Source: Sanguinoderma infundibulare
Taxonomy: Eukaryota; Basidiomycota; Agaricomycetes; Polyporales; Polyporaceae
NCBI GenBank assembly: GCA_032821775.1
Contig: JAVLRN010000001.1
Location: 4,216,001 to 4,280,000 of the forward strand
Direction of reading: 5' to 3'
DNA: 64,000 bases
How positions within the stretch are numbered: the first letter of the stretch is position 1; every line of letters starts with the position of its first letter. Below the pieces are notes generated by a model. The model made no database searches, had not been told where the DNA came from, and saw only the letters and a list, made by a program, of their open reading frames with translations. Shown here one piece after another: positions 45,145 through 59,385 of the stretch. The position numbers were made by a program, and so were the translations under genes.

Positions 45145-48100
45145 CTAGCGCACAATGTATTAGTCGTGCTCAAGGATGTTGTCCGCGATCTCGGGGTTGA
45201 CGTACACGACGATGTCGTCCTCCGTCGTGGCGGAGAGGAAGTGCAGTGATCACCGCACCAAATGCATTCCCCAGCGGTCGTTCTGAATATGGAAAGTGAG
45301 TGACGGCAACAGACATCTTGATGATGGGCTGTCGACTGGGCGCATGGCAAGGGGATGAAGATCTATGAGGCCCAGAGCGCGACTGACTGAATCAAGCAAT
45401 GCATATGCGCAGCAGATACTGAATGGTGCGCACCGTACTTGAGCGCCAGTGCGCTGATAACGTCCTAACTAATGGCACCAATGTTTGTCATCGGCAAGGA
45501 GGCGGATGAACTCCGAGTTGGTCATACGACTGACGCTAGGGTGCATGGTTGAGTAATCATTGACATCAATCAGACATTGCTGGCGAATGTGACCGTGATT
45601 GGGTTCACCGCTGACACTGCAATGGGCCATGAAAGAAGACGTAGTGTGCATGGCCATGATCTAGCAGACAGCAGAGCAGAAGCGATCTTTGGGGGTCATG
45701 AAAGCCAGGCGTTCCGGACATTGGTCTACTCACCCATCGAAACGATTGGCCGAACATCTGATGGAAGAGGGTTGGATGGTCGCTGTTCCCGCATACGGCG
45801 CTGACTCGAAAACCCCGGATGGCAACTGGGTCGAGTCTAGTCTCTGTATTTGATGGCGTGCAAGGTCAGAAAATAAAAGTTTACCCCACACAGCAATGGT
45901 AACACACTCACGCTGGCGATGGGGCAGTCATTGATGCAGCGATGATCGTGGTAGAGAGCAAAGAGCGACGGCAATGACACGAACATCCAAGGGCAGCGCC
46001 ACAAGGGTCCAAGCGCCCGCAGCTGCCATTTGCGGAATCCCGCTCTCTCATAAACCTCCATCAGCCCTGACCTCGCTTCCACTCATTCGTTTCAACCCCT
46101 GCTGCGCTCTGCTACAGTATTCATGTGCTCACCAGTTCTGGACCATGGCAATGCAGACTGCTCTCCGCCGACAATTTCTTCCAATCAGCACTCATCAGCA
46201 GCCACCGCCAGCCTGTCAGTTCCTATCCGAGTTGATTCAGCCGCAACAGAACCACCCAAGCGGTGGAGCAGCTCGCGCAGCTGAGTCAGGCTACGCCGCG
46301 GCCGGAGATTGAGCCTGTGTGGGCGGAGACAGGGCCAGACCTTGGACGATGGTATTTTTCTTTGAGCCACCGCAATAACTTGCAGACAATTATTTTCCAA
46401 CAAATTTGACCTTGAGCGACCAATGTAGAGTTGGTAGATGGATTCATAGCATCTGCACTATGTCGGGGGCTCCGGAGGGGGTGAGTATGCAGAGGAGGCG
46501 AAGGACGTGTACTTGAAGCACTGCTACCCAGGGTTAGGTGCAAGGTTAGGGCTAACCTAGGTTAGCAATTCCCTGGGTTTTGCGTCAGCTGAACAGTACA
46601 CCATATGTATGTATACATTGAATGAATCCCAGTGCAGATTTTTGTAGGCAACAAAAATTCAGTTCAGGGTTAATTATTGTCTGCGGAAGCCCCCTCGCCG
46701 AAATGGGTAGCACGCTCAGGTTAGGGGCACGGGTTAGGGGCAAGGTTAACATAGGTTAGCGAATTTGAAGGCTCCGGTTGGTTTTGCATGGGTAACACGA
46801 ATACCGTATCAATCCCAATTCATGTGGATATGTATACTACAAATTCCAAGGCGCAGAACACGCGTGAAGAGAACTTTGGGGGGTTAGGGCCAGGGTAGTG
46901 TTAAGTTTAAGCCGCTTCCACTTTGGGAAGGTGAGCGCTCTCGACTAGGCCTTGTCTCTCGACCACCACCCTTCAGCTGGATTACGCAGACTTGGACAAA
47001 TTCAACTGCTTCAAAGTGTCCCTGGTCCATGTGCATTTGACGGCCTCCGCGGCGGTGACGACATTCAGCAAGGACGCATCAGACGACGGATAGCATCCGC
47101 TTGTTGGTGGCGGCGGCAACGGCGGCGAAGGCCATCGGAACGTCCCCAGATTCGCGCTCAGGTCTCTGGGGCGACAATCGCGCGTTATGAGTGTGTGTTA
47201 TTTTCACTGTATTCACAGACTCTCGCCTGATTTTTATTGCGGTCGACTGTCCGATCACACCTAGCCTTGGAGACGTTGGTCGTGTTCATGTCTGCCGGAC
47301 TTTGCAGAGCGGTTCCTGATTATCGATGTTAGTACAGTACAACCTCGCTTGATGTCGCCAGGAGTACTTACACCGTTCAAAAGCACCCCAGATAGGGAAG
47401 GCAACAATACAGTCTCAGAAATTACAGAGGCCGTCAGGGCTGATACATTGCACACCGCGTCTGATCAAGTCCCTGGATCATATCGGCGAAATTCGGTTGA
47501 AGGAACGTTGCAAGCTTGCTGTCTGCATAAGCCTCCGAGTATCGAACCGTCGCTTGCACTGGCGAGTTGCGACAGCGCGTGGAGCCCTGCGTAATTCGTT
47601 CACAGCCGTGCATCTCTTTCCCAAGCATCGTCCCCGGTGTCTGGCTGCTCCGATGGGTACGCTTTGGCATCTTGAGCCAATATACACAGCCGACGCAACC
47701 CTTGATTTGTCAAAAATGAGCCTGTGCGCGCGTCCTCTGCCCAACAACATCACGTCCCCGGTACGAGACCCTCCGAGACCTCAACAAAGTCCTTGTCTGG
47801 CCCACTCGAGCATACGCAAAGATATGGTAGTACAATGAATATATTGGGACGCGGACGGCGGCAGAGAGATACAGCGTTACCGCTCGATGGCATCTCGCTT
47901 CGCACCTCCGTGCAGATCTGTGTTCGAAAATTGTACCGACCCAGGCCCCGATCGCGATTTTCGAGTGCGAGGTCAACGGACGTGGTCATGGCGGCCGTCG
48001 CGACTTGCCGTGTACCTAGATGCGTGGATGGTTAGCCGACCTTGAAACCGCGTTTGCAGAAAGGGGATCAGAAAGAAATTGGCGTCTGCAACGCGGAGAT

Positions 48101-48183
48101 CGCTTCACAAACCGACCCCACAGCCCGGAATGCGTTAGGACGAGAAGTATGATTGCACCATGTGCGAGCGACCGTTCTAGCGC

Positions 48184-48498
48184 AACCATTCAATTCCCGG
48201 ACATACTCGCCCAGCTCCTCCTTCAGCTCCGCCACCCACGGCTGCTTCCCATTCATCATGATGTACACGTTCTTCAACCCCCGTCCCGCCGGCCTCGCTC
48301 ACCCTCTGGACGATCTGCGCGATGTCCGGGTAGCAGTGCTTCAAGTACATACCTGAGCGTAAACTCCTCTGGTGGGACAAGATCACGAGCAGTTGTGATT
48401 TGATGCTCAGCTGGGAGCAGCGGTTCGTCGCGCAGTCGGTGGACATGCTGGTCAGGCAGCGGGCGCAGGTGATCCTCGGGAACGGGGTGCACCGGTGA
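48184..48498. pseudogene. Inverted O-fucosyltransferase-like relic (spacer B)
   Basis: Unit B copy of 30519-30833; the inversion is shared, so it predates the amplification. Confidence 0.33.
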
Positions 48499-49129
48499 TC
48501 GTGTCCGTGTTTGTTTTCCCTCGCCGACCGACACGCAGGTACGAAGTTTGGGTGCGAGAACGTCGGACGCAGTCGTCGCGACTTGCCGGGTGCCTAGATG
48601 AATGGATGGTTAGCCGACCTCGAAACCGCGTATTCAGAAATGGGATCAGAAGGAAATTGGCGTGTACATCACGGAGATCGCGTCGGAAACCAGGAGCGGC
48701 GGTGGGAGAATGCGGACGCAGACGCACAGATTTTCCCAAATCCGGGCGGCCGCAGAGTGGGTAGAAACCATCCTGGCACGCACAGACTGCCGTACGAGGT
48801 ATTTAAGGGAGGCTGGAGGTTGGAGGTTCCGCATTCCCGTCCCCGCCCATCCGCTACTGCCCGCGCGCCCTCGTTCTTCCGCTGAGTCCATAGCCCGTCC
48901 TGTCCATCCGCCATCCCCGGCTTGCTTTTGTGTTCCTGTTCCATGCGTTCGGGTTGAAGTCCGGCGGTCTGCGGAGTGTCCGTCGTCCGGACCATCGCGG
49001 CGAGGCGGTACGTTGTTGGTTGGTTTCTAACTGGAATCGTTTGACGTTGATCGTGCTTGTACTTGTAGCGCGATGTTCACTGGCCAGAGGGAGGACGCAC
49101 TGCTGACGGCGGTCGCTGTCCACTTCAGG

Positions 49130-49387
49130 TAGCTCACGTGCCGAGGGTATCGTCGTCGTGAGGTACAGCACCATGTAGATGACGATGCTCGGCACGAAGA
49201 GCTTCCAGATCTCCCTGGACGGCGGCACGGCGCAGTGTGTGAACTTGGGCCCAGGTGAGTGAACGGCGACGACGTTGATGTTGTGGCAGATCGTCCGGAG
49301 GAGACAGATTGCGCAGATTGTGGCTATCGTCAGTATGCCCACGAATGCCGCGCGTGCGAGGGTGTCCTTGGAGTAGACGTAGCATAT
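49130..49387 (-). pseudogene. DUF6533 gene fragment (end of unit B)
   Basis: Identical to 31465-31722. Its presence at both junctions shows that the stump belongs to the repeating unit. Confidence 0.85.
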
Positions 49388-50142
49388 TCACCGACTAGCC
49401 TTGAATTCGGTCTTCCGCGCATGTATCATGATTTTTGACGTAGCTAGTTCGGGAACTCGGATCAAGTGAGTGGTGGTGGTAACTAGAGCTTATATAGCTA
49501 CGAACTGGGGCGAATGAGATGGATTCCCATTGCGGCGCGATAAGATGTTGGAGCGAGGTTGCATTGCGGACGATACATGACGTCGTGCAAGGTCGCAGCT
49601 GGCGACACGCGTCGTTGTGCTGCATGCAGTCCCATGGGAGGCCCTAGATTCGACGAAGTCGTCCTGCTTGTGCTTCTGGACGGGATTTGCGTCCGGATGT
49701 ACGTACCGGTCATCCTTATCGTGATTTCTGTCAGGGTACGGTTATGTTGAGTACAGCCGCCCAGCGCACCTCGAGATCGGACGCAGGCTGGAGATCCCTG
49801 CTAAGATAGCGAAGTCGTTAAGAGCCTTGAGGGTCAGAAACAAGCTGGACGGTGTCGCTTCCGATGGTCGCGGATGACGCGTTTGTCTGTGTTTGGCGCC
49901 GGATCGGGCCGGCGACTGTCTTGGCATGAGATGACATCGAGCGTCGACGCGTCGACATCGACTTGGACCGGCGATGGAACCCGGCATCGAGGCGCATCTC
50001 AGGCTAGCATCTAACCAGTCGCTGCCCTCTACCGCAACTTGGACGGCCTTCGGCCTTTGTTTCTCGCCATCGCTATGCAACACCCCACAGACATAGAACA
50101 CCATCCTAGGCGACACCTTCCGCACACCTGTATCCAACAACC

Positions 50143-53100
50143 ATGGTACGTTCCAGCCACTCGACGAAGGAATTTGGACGTACAGGCTAACTGTCGCATA
50201 CCAGAGCGACGCCGAGAGCGAATTCTGGGGGGGCGATTCAGACTCCATCTCGCGAGCTCAACAGTTCTTCGCGGACACCAGCAATGCGTCTCCCATTCAA
50301 AGTTACCCGATGGCGCCACCGAAACAAGGCACTAATCATGGACCGCGATCAGATCGGAGAGACAGTCGTGCAGAGTCCTCGCCCAGCAAGAGGACACCTC
50401 GGCAGCCCAAGATCACCTCGGAGAGAGGGACCAATACTCGTGTTCGCGGGAGGGGGACGAGTCAACGTCCTTTGTTAGAACACACGACTCCCCATGCGCG
50501 CGACCAACGACCTGTTGCCTCCGCCGCTCATTCGGATGCAGCTACCACTGCGGGTACTCGCTCACAAGGTAGCGTGAGTGTGGACCAGTCCATGGATCTA
50601 GACCTCGACTCTAACTTGGAGAACGATGCAGCGTACGGTCAGTACGACCCACTGGTTTATTCCTTCCCTTGCGCTGACGGCATCGCGTAATCTTTAGTTG
50701 AAGCAAGTGAGTGTACTACCGGCAACTACGCATCGTAGATTCTTACCGCAGCACCCACAGTGATGGACACGGACAACGACGACTCCGAACCTCCTTCTCG
50801 AGGCGGTTCGTTCGCCTTCTCCTACGTCCAATCGAGTCGGAATGCGTCGATGACTTCCCTCTCGTCCTCGGCGTCAGTTGATTCCAGAACTGGAAGGAAA
50901 CACGCCATGCCGTACGAGTCGACCTACGGCAGACCGATCGCCGCACAGGTTGCGCGAAAGGTGCCTCGCACAACGCAGAAGGTAGGTCCCTCTAGATAAC
51001 TCAGCCGGCCGGCTTGGTACCGTATTGGACACAAGAGCGGGGACATTAGAGGTGCCCAATTGCCTTCCATTGCGCTCACTCTAGACGTTGGACGCACCGG
51101 GAAGCAATTGCGCCCTCCTGTCCAGTGGAGAATGCCATTCGAAAGTATGTTGGAGACAAGAACAACGCCGGTGTCAACCAGCGCGGATCGTTCTTCTCTC
51201 CAACATATTTGTAAGGAGTATTTTTCATTGAGCAGGAAGGGGCGACAGAGCCCTTGGAAGAAACCGGGCGCAAGGGTGAAGGTCGTCCCCTTGCCATACG
51301 CGCAGTGCTCGGCTAGCCTACGTTTGGACTGGGAAACGTGCCCGGGCGCCGCCCGTAGTGACCGTGGGGATCGGGCGCGACAGTAAGAGCGTATGAATTG
51401 GGTTACAGAGGCGACGAAGCGCAATTTTAACAGAGGAACGAGCTCGTTTGAAGGTGACGAGCTACCTCTGGCTTCAACAACTCCTCGCGAGATTCGTGTT
51501 TAGATTTTGCCTACCTTGAATGTTAAACCTTCGCGAGCTTCTGCTCCACCATTGGATGACAGAAACGTACATTTCTTGCCTCTCTCCTCGGCGCGCGCGA
51601 ACTTGAGAAGAACTTCTTTGGAGTCAAGGGGATGTGAGTTGAGTGCAACCGAGTAGCTCCAGGGGCTCCGTCGGCAATGGTTTCTATTTCATAGGCGTCG
51701 CCATGAGCGCCAATCGAACTGGAACAATCGAGTATAGACTAGTACTCCCTATTGACTCTTGAGCACCCCGTGGGCAACACTGACTTGCTCTCTCTGATTG
51801 CTTCCTCCTGTTGGCATTGTGTTTATGATTGCTGACATCCATCTACTTTACAGGCTCCTACCACATCCAAGCCACTCCCTCAGACGCCGTCGCGTTCGGG
51901 GAATGTCACGCGGAAGAACTGGGCTGACTCCCCCGAGCCGTACCAGAAAAGGGTCGAGACACCGACCATAACACGGATCTCCAACGCCCTCGAGGATGCG
52001 GTTGCCTTTGAACAAGAAGAAGCGAGTTCTGCGTCAGCCGGGCCTTCCCGCCAACGTGAGCAGAAGAACGCGTTTGACCCGTCGACGCTATCGGGTGTCT
52101 GCGTCATCGCGCATTCAAAGGACGCGCAGCGCCTGTTCGACAATATTCCCCTGAGCTGGGGCGTGCAGTACGAAATCGCTCGTGGGGTCTCGCGGGGCAT
52201 ATGGAGTTGGGAGACGGTGATACAGGCCGAGCCTGCCCTCAGGTCCCTCAAAGGAGAGAACACAGGCAACGCCACGAGGGTATCCCATGTGCTCGGTCGC
52301 CAGTTCGGCGACAACTCGCCGGTTGACGGCGCCATATGGTGCGCGTCCAGTTGTGTTGCAAACATGCATGCGCAGCATCTGACACCAGGATAGGTATGAG
52401 CTCGACCGGGAAGAGAAGGCGATGATCGAACGGCGAGGGCGCGGACTCGGCCTGCAGGGCGACTTCGGGGAGAAGCCGAACTGGTACGGCGGGCAGATCC
52501 AGCAAGTCGCCAGACTCGAGGAGGCCGGCGACGGCTTCCGGGTCGTGCTCGCGAAGATGGAGATGCGCAAGTCGACGCGCTTCGCCCGCTTCCTCGCCTC
52601 CCGGCGGATTCTGCAGGTCTCGGTCCCGGCTACGGTCGTCAACAGCCGAGCGGAGGATCTCCGCGCGTTCTTCACCCAGAAGTTTGTGTTGTGCGGCCGG
52701 ATTTTCGTCGCGTTCGGCGCAAAGGACAAGAAGGTCTTCCTCATGGAGACCCCGGAGGCGCACGAGCGTGCTGCTTACATCAAGGGCGACGAGCAGAGGA
52801 TCAGCTTGGCGGATTTCGTCGCGTGGCACAATCCGATGGACCTCAACGGCGCGCAGGTATGTTGATGCCTCTGTCAAGGTGATAGCAGCTTAACCATTAT
52901 GCAACGCAGCCGACGTCGAAGTGGGCCACGCGGTTCGACCTCGGCTTCTCCATCTCTGTCCCGGCCCTGCTCATTCATCCCGACAACACCTACTATAAGC
53001 GTGACGATAGTGCGTCGCCTTCGTCTTCTATCGATGATTCATTTCACGATCGTCTGCTACGCAGTTGCGCCGCCGCACGATCCGGAGCAGAAGCCCGCGG

Positions 53101-55608
53101 CAGAGTTCATCTACACAGACGGCTGCGGGTGGATGAACAACGCCGGACTGAGCGCTATCGCGCGGCACATGGGACTCGAGGAGCGCCCGACGGCCGTGCA
53201 AGGTCGTTTTGCAGGCGCGAAGGGGCTCTGGGTGCTGCACCCGCGCGACCAGTCGTCGGTCCCGAAGATCTGGATCCGCGACTCCCAGGTCAAGATCAAG
53301 CTAGACCAGTGCAACCTCCACCAGGCGCACCAAATCTTTGATTTGCTCGCGCCGCCCCGGGTCACCCTTCCCAGCCGTCTCTCCCGGCTGACGATCCTGA
53401 ACCTCGCGCACAATGGGGTGCAGGAGACGACGTTCGTCGAGCTCATGAGGGCCACGATTGAGGAGGAGGTCAAGCCGCTTACGCAGTGGACGGGCCCGAA
53501 GGCCATGTTCCTCCTCTGGAAGGCGGTCGAGAAGGTCGGCGGCGTGGCGATGAAACGCGCGCTTCAGCACGCCCTTGGCGCCTCGCGCGCTCTGGGGCTG
53601 GTCGGCAGAACCCTCCAGGATCTCGCTCTCGCTGAGGGCGACGAGCTCGAGGAGCTGGTGAACGAGATCGCCGCGGACGCTCGGGACGGCGAGCTGAGCG
53701 AGGATTCGATGGCTTCGTACACGGCCCTGCGCAACCAGGCGACGGGCCAGCCGCTCACCATTCACGCCGTCATCCTTGACCTTCTCCAGGCTGGATTCAA
53801 CCCGCTGGAGCTGGAGCTTCTGTACGACAAGCTGAAGATGGTGGTGACGCTCGTCATCGAGGATATCATCCTCGACTACCACATCGCCGTTCCCCATTCC
53901 ATTGAGGCGTTTATCATACCAGGTATGTGATTCCGTCGTTTACTACACCGTGTGCAGCCAGATGACCGCGAAGCAGATCCGATTAGCGTGTTGCGCGAGG
54001 GGGAGATCCACTTCAAGTCAACGAAGAACCTCAAGGACGTGGACGACTTGAATCGCAACCAGCTCCTCGGCGATGTCTTGGTATACCTGTTCTGAGTACA
54101 ATCATTTGTGACTTGCTGATGCGTAGCTTGACAGATCTATCGTAATCCGAATCGCCTTCCGTCGGACGTCCAGAAGGTATGTCGAGTAAGACATTATTAA
54201 TAAGTGGTGCGAGCTGATCATTCGTGGTATCATGCGTAGGTTACGGCTGTAGAATGCGTGGAGCTTTCGGCGTACACCGATGTCATCGTGCTTCCAACTA
54301 CTGGGCCCCGTTCGTTCGCCAGCTACCTCGCTGGAGGAGGTGAGTGGTGTTGCGAGTGCGAGTTACCTTCCCAGCTGACCTGCTTGAAACTGTGTAGACT
54401 ATGATGGAGGTATGGTTTTGTTTCGCCGTCTGTGACCATCCACTAGCCTCAGGCTGATACCATGTGCTCTAGACGTCGCGGTTGTCATCTACGATGAGAG
54501 GCTCGTCAAGGACTTCGTCACGCGCCCGCTTACGCGAGAGCCGGTCGACTTCATCAAAGACAACTTTGAGGATATGGGCACCATCCAACAGGTTACCAAC
54601 CTCGCCAAGGATCTCGAGGGATTTCACGATCCCGACGCGAGTCGCCGGAAGTTGCAGGAGAGCCTCCTCTTGGGGCTCTCCCCTGCACCGATCGGCCAGT
54701 ATTCTCGCTTCCACGAAGGCTCCATTTACGCGAATGGATACGACGCGGCCGACACGATTCGCCTCGCGTTCATGTAAGTTCATCATCTCCCCTCCGTTTC
54801 AGCCCGACACCAGCTCACGAACTCACCCGGAAGGTTCAACACCGTGCTCGACTCCCGCAAGACCGGCCATCGCGTCAAGACTGAAGTCTTCAAGGCAGAC
54901 AAGAGGAAGTTCGACAGAAGACTTCCCGACTGCCTTCAGTTGCGCAAGGAGGCCAAGTGGGGGAGTCAGGCTGGGGGAGGAGTGCTATCCTTCAAGCGGG
55001 ATCGGAAGCTCGGAGATTTCATCCTAGAACACCTCTACGAGGCCGGCCGGAAGATGCGGGACGAACAAATCAAGCAGTACGACAATCTGAAGCCGAAGGT
55101 CTTTAGCACGGACAAGCACCTCCTGCAGCCCTGGAAGACGGTGCAGCCGTATCTCAACGACACCGCTCCCGTCAGGCACGACCTCATTCTCATTCAGCAG
55201 CATGTCGACGACCACATCAAACAATGGCAGTCGATAACGGCCGCCGGTCGGCCGCCCAACCGCTACGCGTCTTCGGCGAAGGGTAAAGGCGCCGGCAAGG
55301 CGGGTTCCGGCAGGGGGTTGCTGCAAGCTCAGTACGACGAGCTCGCGCGGTCGTACGCGGCTGGGCCCGAGATCGATAAGGACGGCCTGCTCGCCACGTT
55401 CGCGAACGTCGAGCACCTGAAGGCGTCCTACGCTTACACACAGAGCCCCAAGTTCGTGTGGAACGTCGCATTCCAGGCGCTCTGCCACATCAAGGCTGCC
55501 GCGCAGGGCTCGGTGGCGTGCACGGCGGACTTTGCGGACGTGATGTCCATCCCGGGTTCGACCGCGCGGGTTCTGGAGCAAAGCAGGGTGGCTCTCACGG
55601 CGTCGTGA
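50143..55608 (+). CDS. RNA-dependent RNA polymerase of the RNAi (QDE-1/RDR) family, copy C
   Basis: It has the same 13-exon structure and 1,303 codons; the catalytic microexon is 54398-54409. The 5' two thirds equal copy B. From 53706 on it carries its own substitutions (53706, 54986, 54999, 55005, 55011, 55030, 55375, 55457, 55458), giving Pro to Ser, Pro to Leu, Asn to His, Asn to Asp and Ala to Val among others. All lie outside the DYDGD block, so activity is probably kept. The changes include transversions, so they are not a repeat-induced C-to-T pattern. Confidence 0.93.
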
Positions 55609-57302
55609 GCGATCGTCGACTTTTCTGGGTTTGTGGTCGTCCTCCTGACGACGGACCCGACAGTCAACGCCGAGCGTGCGGCTGAGCCGCTACATGCCGT
55701 CGTACAACCGGCCGAACGACTACGAGACTGTATCGCAGTGTACGTCCTTGGCTCGCTTTCTGGTGGCGGACGGACACAGGCACTGACGTGGGTTTCGCTA
55801 TACAGACTTCTGGAGCTGATTTGGCGCGATGCACCAGCAGCTGTCGCTGGTCGAGAGAATTGTGCATGGGCGTGGGGTCGCGTATGTTTGGAAGGAGCGC
55901 GCGGGCATGTATTTGTACTTGTGGACGCGTATCTATGCATTTCACACGCTGAGAATGACCGGGACTAGTGCTTGAGATAGGGAATGGTTTTGTGAACAGT
56001 CCGGACGGGTGAGGGAATGGTTTTGTGAACAATCCGGACGGGTGAGCGAATTCTGAACAATACGGACAGTCCGCGCGCGAGAGGAGGGAGAGGAGAACGG
56101 GAGAGAGCCCGGGCGACCTCTGCGAGTACGCGTGCGCCCCACTCAGATCCACAGCTATCTATGTAGAGACATGTTCACTCAGGACGGCAGGACTCGACTC
56201 GGGAGGAGGGAGAGGAGAGCGGGGAGAAAACCGCGGGGAGAATGCTACCTGTACGACTGAGTCTACACGGGGAAAGGTAAACAGAAACTCGAGACTTTTG
56301 CTGCAACTCTACTACAGTGGTACACAACCCAGCTCTCCGCGCGGTCGTACACCAGAGAAAAGAGATACACCCGTACGGCGCCATCCATGTCCCGTAAAAA
56401 TGCAAGCAGTTTGTGATCGCGTTCACGGGTTTGAAGTCATCCATGTTGTGCAAGAACACCTGCCAGCAACGTGTCCGCATTCAGCATCCGTCCATCCGGC
56501 CATCACACAAGGGGCAACATGAAGGAAGAGAAAAGGACGCACAATGGTCTTCACAACCTTTCCCAGCTTCCCCGGCCGGACACGGACGAGCTGAGAGAAC
56601 CCCGGTCAGTTGGCCCCAGACGTCGAACATACTTGTCAGCCGGATACAGCATGGACCAGCTGTTACGAAGCTTGAACATCCAGGCAGATTCGAGATCCAT
56701 GTTGGTGAGATTGGCAAGCGCGCCACGCCCGCAAATCGAGTCCCGCCTATGAACGTCAAGTTGAGGACGACTTCGAGGTAATACCGTGCTCGGAGAGTAC
56801 GCACCGTGCAAATGAGAACGTCTATCCGGACGCCCACCTCGAGACCGCCTTGCGAAGGTCGTCGTTCGGGTGCCGCGTCTCCGTCCGGATATCTGAATGA
56901 ATACGCTTGCCCATCTTGAGATCGACGTCCGGCAGCATACTGCCATGTTCGTAGAGCATTGACACCCCGGACGATAGAGGAGCACGGCAAGAACTCACCG
57001 ACATCTTGTCCGCGATCTCGGGGTTGACGTACACGATGATGTCGTCCTTGACCGGCCTGTGCGGCGTCCCACGTCCGTGTGAACGTGAGCTCAAGGCCGG
57101 AACGAACCATACTGTATGCTCACCGAGTACAAAGTCCGCGCGCGGTGATCTTCAAGTGGTCGAAGGGGCTGAGGTCGGGGTAATACGTTGAACGACCATT
57201 TGATCACGCCTGAACTCCCTTGCCTGCGCCGCCATTTCGACATATCCCTCGCCATCAGCGTCCGTTACCATGTATCGACAGACAAGCACAGAAAGAACTC
57301 AC

Positions 57303-57542
57303 CCGAAAGTTCGCATTCGAAGCAAGGACCATCAAGCCCGTATATGGGGCGCGGGCAGCCGCGTCGGCGAAGATGAAGGTGTGAAATGCGAGGACCCTCT
57401 CCCCATTCCAGAGAACAACAGGCGACATCCTGAGACGTCGCTGCAATGCAGGTAGAGCAGGTGGATGCAAAGGAGAGCACATCGGAGACATCGGTGAGGC
57501 AATTCCAGGCCAAACGGCGATTCGGTGCGAACGTGAGCATAA
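57303..57542 (-). pseudogene. F-box-like relic (spacer C)
   Basis: Unit C copy of the relic at 21973-22212. Confidence 0.4.
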
Positions 57543-58419
57543 GTCCGGAATGAACCGTTCGGAGGTATGCTCACCGAGTACCAGGTCCGTGCGCGGTAAT
57601 CTTCAATGCGCATCCCTCGAGAACGCGCCATGCGCACCTGTCAACCGCGAAGTCATTGCACGCGGGCGGCGGCGAGCCTGCAGATACGCGGCCAGGGCCC
57701 CCAAAGACGTAGTTCGTCCGGGAGCGACACTGTATGTGTCGGCGAGCGCGTGTGGGCCATTGAGACAAGAGAGAAGCGGGAGCAAATGGAAGACAGGGAG
57801 ATGGGATAGTGGAAAGTAGACGGTCTCGGGGGAACCAGCAAACAGACTTCAAACCTATTGAATAAGTTTCCATCAACAATAGGTACACTGCAAATATCGG
57901 GTACGTACAGCGGCCACAATTGAACATAATCGATCAGATGGTGTATCCACGGCGATTTGAAATGCCGAATCACCGCGCTTCTTGAGACTGCGCTTCACTG
58001 CGTGGAGACATCATGTAACCACATTGCGGTGCCCTCGGGTAGGATGGCAGGCTCGAGCAAGAGTCGCTTCTGGTCCCCGCCGTGTTCGTACTCGGCCGCC
58101 TGCGCGCGTGTATCCAGGTGGTTTCTCCCGTGTTATACTGCGGACGAATTGATATTAGTGACCACATCGCCAAGCTTATGTGCGCCGCGGAGAACGTTGC
58201 ATTAGACCCGAACGGCCGCTTCGAAAACTTGCGGTTTCAAGTTTCCAATCTCGGCTGGCCTCCAAGTACCGCTGGCACTACAGCTCTAGCCCATCAACTC
58301 CAAGCGGCGCGTCAGGTTGAGAAACACAGGGTCGACCTCCGCACAACCACGGCCAGAACGTTCGGAACAGGATAAAACACGTACCCGTAAACGAGTCTCG
58401 CATGCAACGCGGTATTAAA

Positions 58420-59385
58420 TCATGCCGCGGAGTTTCGTCTGTAATCGAAGCGAGGGCGTTGCGAGGAGACGGTGATGATGGAAGCTCTGACGTCGCCCAT
58501 CCTGATCTTCCCAAAGTGCTGCAGGTACTGATCCCTTGCCGTCCGGAGCGCGAGCCATGCCCACCGCTGCTTGTTCTGCGCGAATGATCCAAATTATCGT
58601 CAGCGTGCGTCAGGTATTAGACCCGGGGGAACGGTCTCTGATGGAATGAGGAACGCGTACCTCTTCGTACTTCTTGACCTGATCATCGGGCGGAAGCTCG
58701 ATCGGGGCAGGCTGCTCTACAGGAGCCGGACCTGGCGCAGGCGCCATAGGTGCCGGTGTTGGAGACGGGGCGGCAGGCGGCAGAGGATTGGGCGTAGCCA
58801 CCCGCACCGGCGACGCGGCCGCACTCTCTGGGACAGGTGTCGTCCCAGGCGTCGCGGGCAGCGAAGGGTGCAGAGGGACAGCAGCAATTGGTGGCGGGTG
58901 CGCTTTTGAAGGTGGCAGAGGATCTTGCGATCCCAAGGTGGACGGTGGCGGCGTCGACGTGCTGTTCGGCATGGGGTTCGCAGTGGCGGACGTCGCCGCG
59001 GCGCTTGCGCCGTCCTTGGGCGCGGCGGCCTTCGCGCGAGCCGCTGCGATCCGTTCCGCCTGCTTCGTGAGCTGCTTCTTCCGCATGTCGATGCGCGCGT
59101 CTTCCTGCCTGATCTTTTTGACGAAGTGTTTGATGTCCCCGGGCCTGCAAAAATGACCATGTTTGCAAATGGCGCAGAGAATGAAAACGCACTGGAACGG
59201 GTGCTGTGAATCCCACAAATCCCAGTACCCCATCTCCGAAACTCCGTCAACGGCGCGCTCCCGTACCGGTACTGCCACAGCTCCTGATCCACCCTCATCC
59301 TTTCCCGCATGCCCTCCATCGCTTCCTCCAACCCGACCTCCCTCTCCTCCTCCTCAACCTCGACATGCTGTTCCTGTGTACGCAT
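58420..59385 (-). CDS. Hypothetical Pro/Ala-rich protein (spacer C)
   Basis: Unit C copy of the 252 aa model at 23090-24055. Confidence 0.4.

Larger units (their letters stand above)
37944..49129. other. Array spacer B, relic-rich
   Basis: It is the same as spacer A at +17,665. It includes the 33 bp tandem repeat (38315-38380), the hairpin (41810-41854), the hypothetical exons at 43600-44131, the telomere-like tracts (46527-46895) and the flanking 110 bp direct repeat (48001-48690). I saw no difference from spacer A. Confidence 0.7.
31857..49521. repeat. Tandem array unit B (17,665 bp)
   Basis: It is the second unit. Its right part equals unit A at 17,665 bp offset and its left part (31857-36040) equals unit C at the same offset, so it looks like a hybrid of A-like and C-like halves. 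Confidence 0.95.
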
